Of a DNA stretch of 64,000 nt, positions 60,710 through 64,000 are shown in pieces (within the stretch, counting starts at the first letter, position 1; each line of letters opens with the position of its first letter). The notes beneath the pieces are model-generated. The model searched no databases. It was given only the letters and a program-made list of their open reading frames with translations, and was not told the origin of the DNA. Position numbers and translations under genes: made by a program. The DNA is taken from positions 168,362 to 232,361 of the forward strand of contig DJQA01000004.1 in assembly GCA_002437495.1 (NCBI GenBank), in the 5' to 3' direction. The stretch is from Prevotellaceae bacterium UBA6398 (GTDB lineage Bacteria > Bacteroidota > Bacteroidia > Bacteroidales > Bacteroidaceae).

Positions 60710-63600
60710 AATCTTATAGCATTATGTTTGTTTCGAATTTTTGCCGTATGCCAAAGGCGGATGTCCACCTTGCGCCCGTATTGTTCTTTTTTGAGTTTTA
60801 CAGTAAGCGAGCCTTTTTTCACGTTGGCGGGAACTTCCGCCCCGTCAACGGTTGCTTTCGCGCTTTTCGCCATTGCCGGCACCGGTATGGTTATTTCCTC
60901 CGCCCCGTTGGCGTAGAGGTTGTAGTGCGACATATCACCTTTTACCGGCCCGAACGTAATGTCGTTGAGTTTTGTGGCGGCGAATTTGTATTTCCTGCCG
61001 TCCACGGTGATTTCACTGCACTGCTGCCCATAGAAGGCGCAGAGGCGTTTTTCCTTGACGTTGAAGCCCATCGACAGCCGTCCTGTATAGCTCACGCGGT
61101 GTCCGTTCACCGCCGCGTTCTTCAGCGTTATGGTGTCGCCGGGCAGAGGATTGTCTTTAAGAATGCGGGCATCGTATTCGCCGTTTCGCGAGAAATTTCC
61201 GTCCCAATTCTCAACGTGCGTGCGGTAATGGTTCACGACCATCGCAGTTCCGTTGGGGAACGACGAGACAAAGTATCCGCCGGTGCGCGAAAGGTATGCG
61301 GGATTGTCGTTCACGCCCTTGAACGCGCCGCTTGCGGGATACGCGCCGAGGGAGTTGAGAACTTCGAACATATTGCGGCTTTCGTAGCCGAGGCTTCGGC
61401 TTTGGTCGTCGCGCAGACGGCATCCCATGAAACAGGCTCTGCCGCCGTTGGGATAGTTCTTCACAGTGCCGATTGTCTCGCCGTTGCAGGTGGCGGCTAC
61501 TTCGCTCCCGGCCGTTTCTGCAGGGTAAATGCGGTCAACAATGAAGTCGGTGAGTATTGTCTGCGGCTCGACTCCTTTCATAAGTCCAGTGAAACAAATC
61601 TTCTTTCCGCTTGCGGCTTTTCCGTTGTCGGTGCCGAACTTGCACTTTGCCCCGAAAATCCGCTGCCATTGCGCGCTGCAGTCTTTGCCGCCCTTGTCGA
61701 GCATCGGCGGTGCGCTCATCCAGAGCACCTTTCCGCCGGCGTTCAGGAATTTCTCCATGAAGTCAAGTTCACCCTGCTCGGGAAGCGGCTCATAAAGCAC
61801 CGCCAGCGTGCCGTACTCCTTTTCGGCAACGCGTATTTTGCCTTCGGGCGTGATTTTACCCATCTTGAGCATCATGTCGCTCGTTATGTAGTTGGCGTAT
61901 CCGTATTGCGTCATCCAGCTTCCGAACCTCGGGTCAACGGCCACGAGGTTCATGGGATAGAGCATCAGCACGTCAATGTCGCGGTGCACGCCGTCGGTTA
62001 TAAGCCTTATGTTTTCCGGGGGGTCGCAGCCGTAGGCGTAGTTTATGGCCATTCTGCGCTCATTGCTTTCTGCGGGCATTCCCCACGCGGCGGCATACGC
62101 GTTGGGGATTTTGTTCACAACTCCGATTGACGCCGCCATCGCCGCGCCGTAATAGTTGCGGTCGAGCCAGCCGCATTCGCAGAAGTCGTTTCCTGTGGGT
62201 TGCAGATACTCGCCCCACTTGAAATAGTCGTAGCAGGCCGCCGAAGCCTGATGGACAGTGTTGCCCCATAGGAAGTTCGGCGTGTATTCGTAGTTTGCGG
62301 CGTATGTGTTGTCGGGGGTCTCCCACTTGTCGATCGTCGGCGACTCCGCCCACGATGAGTGCGCCCCGGTGAGGAACTCGCGGTTGAACAGTTTTTCGCC
62401 GTACTGTTTGGCTTCCACAAAAAGATCAACCACGTGGTCGTTTAGCAGTCTGTAATAGATATCGCGCATGAGGTATGTGCGCTGCACGTCCACGGGCTTT
62501 CCGCCGAGCACGTATTCCACGTTCACTATTGCCTCCACGGTGGGCTTGTAGATGAGCGGCTGGTTCACGAAGTAGAGCATATGGCGTATGTCGAAAGGCA
62601 TACCTGTTTTGCGCGACATCATGCGCCCCATGCCCTCGGTGTAGAAGCGCAGGTTGAACTGTCCGTCCTCCTGATGGGCGAAATAGTCCCAGTCCTGCTG
62701 TATGTGCATCTCGTCGCAGTAGAGCGAGCGCAGGTTCACGCCCGCATCGTGGTATTTTTTGAGCAGGTTCTTGAGAAATGGCAGCGCGTCGTCGGCAAAG
62801 TAGTCTATCTCCTGCGTTTCGTATTCCAGAAGCACAAGCACGTTGTCGTAGCCTTCAAGCCCGCCTTCCTCGCCGAATATCCGCAGCCGCCGCTGCGGTA
62901 TTGTGCCGCTCTCGCGTCCTATGGCGGCGAGAACCTCATGGTTCACGTTTTTCAGTTCCTTTATGTCATCGGGGTTTACGGCTATCTTAGTCTTGCCAAC
63001 CTGCTTGCCCTTGAAGGCGTATGCCCTCACCGCGCAAAGTTTCACCGGGGTCGCGCCCTTGTTGTTCGTCCAAAGAGTCTGCTGCCACATTTGCAGGCTG
63101 AACTTTCCCGTATGCGCGTTGCGCATCCCTACCTTGAAAGCCACCCACTTGCCGGTGTTCCCTGTCTAGTTGCGGTATGCCTGTCCCAGCTCGAGCGGAC
63201 TGAGGAGGCTGAGTTCCAAGCCCGCGCCGGCGTTCCTTGTGGTGTAGTCGCTTATCTTCGCGATGCAGTCCACATACTCGTCCATGTCGGGGGTGAGTTT
63301 GCGCTCGGTGTTCCGGTCATCGCGGTACTGGCGGAAAAACTCGTCAAAGGCTATCGTTATCTGGTCGGAATGCCAGCCCTTTGCCTGTTCCACAGCCTGT
63401 TTCAGGCTGAGTTTGCTTTTGTTTATACCCGTGGTGTTGTCTATTTCCTTTTCGGGGAAGTTTGCGAGGTCTCGCAGTTGCTGGTCGTTTGTGAGGATGA
63501 AAACCTGCCCTTTCGCCTCGTTTGCGCAGAACATTATAGAGACGAATGCTGTTGCGAAGATCAGAATTTTTGATGATTTTAATTTCGTTGATATATACAT
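60706..63600 (-). pseudogene. Large secreted hydrolase-like gene interrupted by an in-frame TAG
   Basis: The N-terminal part (63600-63166) has a signal peptide (KILIFATAFVSIMFCANEAKGQ) and stops at TAG (63166-63168) after LELGQAYRN. The same frame continues as TGNTGKWVAFKVGMRN for about 820 codons to 60706. LYCDEMHIQQDWDY, LTGAHSSWAESPTIDKWETPD and a beta-sandwich C-terminus suggest a TIM-barrel glycoside hydrolase, but I cannot name a family. CAG-to-TAG would explain the break. An internal start near 63144 could still make a cytoplasmic fragment, which would not be exported. Confidence 0.75.
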
Positions 63601-63647
63601 TCGGGTGTTAGTATGCTATTTTTTGCTTAATGTAAAGCTATCATTAG

Positions 63648-63655
63648 CAAAAATA
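63648..63655 (-). promoter_or_regulatory. Bacteroidetes -7 box (TATTTTTG) for the interrupted hydrolase operon
   Basis: On the minus strand TATTTTTG lies 48 bp before the ATG at 63600. Confidence 0.5.
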
Positions 63656-63900
63656 AAAAATAAATGCGAACCGGGAAGCGCGTTTATAAGGAAATTGCAG
63701 TGTGCCGGGAAAAAAGCGGGCATCATGTAAAAACTCGGCCCACAGAGCAAAATGCGCGGTAAACATTTCGCGGCAGGGGTAAATTCGTTACGTACATGCA
63801 GTTAATGCCAAAAAACATGTAGTGCTCTGATTTTTAGAAAAATACACGCGTGGCTGCTGTTTTGTGCAAGGCTTTGTTTTTTAATGGCTTGCATGCGTTC

Positions 63901-63982
63901 AAAAAAGGTCTGATGTGGTTTGAATTATGTCTGATGTAATGTTTCCTACATCGGACATGGTTTTCCCTACGTCAAATGTAGT
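63901..63982 (-). repeat. R element copy R11 (82 bp, at the window edge)
   Basis: Read on the minus strand the arms are CTACATTTGACGTAG, CCATGTCCGATGTAG, TTACATCAGACATAA and CCACATCAGACC, followed by T6. CCGCTAAAA precedes unit 1, as before R5 and R8. The neighbour on the right is outside the window. The stretch 63656-63900 shows nothing else. Confidence 0.88.
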
Positions 63983-64000
63983 TTTAGCGGTATATGTTTT

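Noticed and set aside
60724..62130. 468-codon open frame opposite the interrupted hydrolase gene
   Set aside because: It is an antisense shadow. The minus-strand frame has a signal peptide, an overlapping partner gene and globular domain content.
22440..63600. Stop codon reassignment (TAG/TAA read as Gln)
   Set aside because: Three genes would be restored by Gln at an in-frame stop, but many intact genes here end normally in TAA or TAG (pnp, the alkD-like gene, glyA). Local gene decay is simpler.
2478..63982. R elements as CRISPR arrays
   Set aside because: The units are 21 bp with no unique spacers between them, at most four per copy, spread over many sites, and no cas gene is present.

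Overview
This window is chromosomal DNA from a member of the Bacteroidales. Evidence: TAnnTTTG-type -7 promoter boxes ahead of many genes, weak or absent Shine-Dalgarno sites, an outer-membrane beta-barrel protein with a CarboxypepD_reg-like N-terminus, a BspA-like leucine-rich repeat protein, C-termini resembling type IX secretion signals, rhamnosidases and GH43 enzymes, and the gene order purH-mreB-mreC-mreD-pbp2-rodA. I cannot name the genus. No rRNA, tRNA, CRISPR array, integrase or phage gene was seen.

Layout. 1-2.4 kb: pnp with a strong terminator. 2.6-6.2 kb: a DNA repair run (AlkD-like protein, Y-family polymerase, YolD-like protein) split by an IS1595-family insertion sequence with intact ends and an 8-bp target duplication. 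6.5-11.2 kb: cardiolipin synthase and a large outer-membrane barrel protein. 11.6-18.1 kb: the cell-elongation operon, headed by a PurH that has only its IMP cyclohydrolase half. 18.3-20 kb: a methyltransferase and a divergent lipopolysaccharide-kinase-like protein. 20.4-23.6 kb: a beta-propeller protein and a decayed secreted-protein gene. 24.1-27.8 kb: ligA, pabB, pabC. 28.3-39 kb: a glycan-degrading group (GH78-like and GH106-like rhamnosidases, two tandem GH43 enzymes) mixed with a thioesterase, dapA and a BspA-like protein. 39-46.5 kb: DUF486-like protein, zinc-ribbon protein, Nif3-like protein, pyrBI, glyA, and a sigma factor with a membrane partner. 47-56.8 kb: trmD, a beta-helix protein, rmlB, thyA-folA, an rRNA methyltransferase, a phosphoesterase and a cytidylate-kinase-like protein. 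56.8-63.6 kb: a MATE transporter, then a two-gene secreted operon in which both genes carry an in-frame stop.

The most unusual feature is a dispersed intergenic repeat, here called the R element (R1-R11). Eleven copies occur in 64 kb. Each full copy is 80-82 bp and consists of four 21-bp units. A unit is a 15-bp arm (CTATGTCTGATGTAG or its reverse complement, with variants) plus an A5-6 tract. Neighbouring arms pair into hairpins, with compensatory changes between copies; several copies end in a T-run and look like terminators, and one looks bidirectional. All ten copies with both neighbours visible lie 3' of at least one gene, and none lies in the five divergent intergenic regions. Three copies are preceded by a second repeat (F2), built around a palindrome like GGGCGTATGGCATACGCCC. 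I do not recognise the R element as a described family; a literature and database search is needed to settle that.
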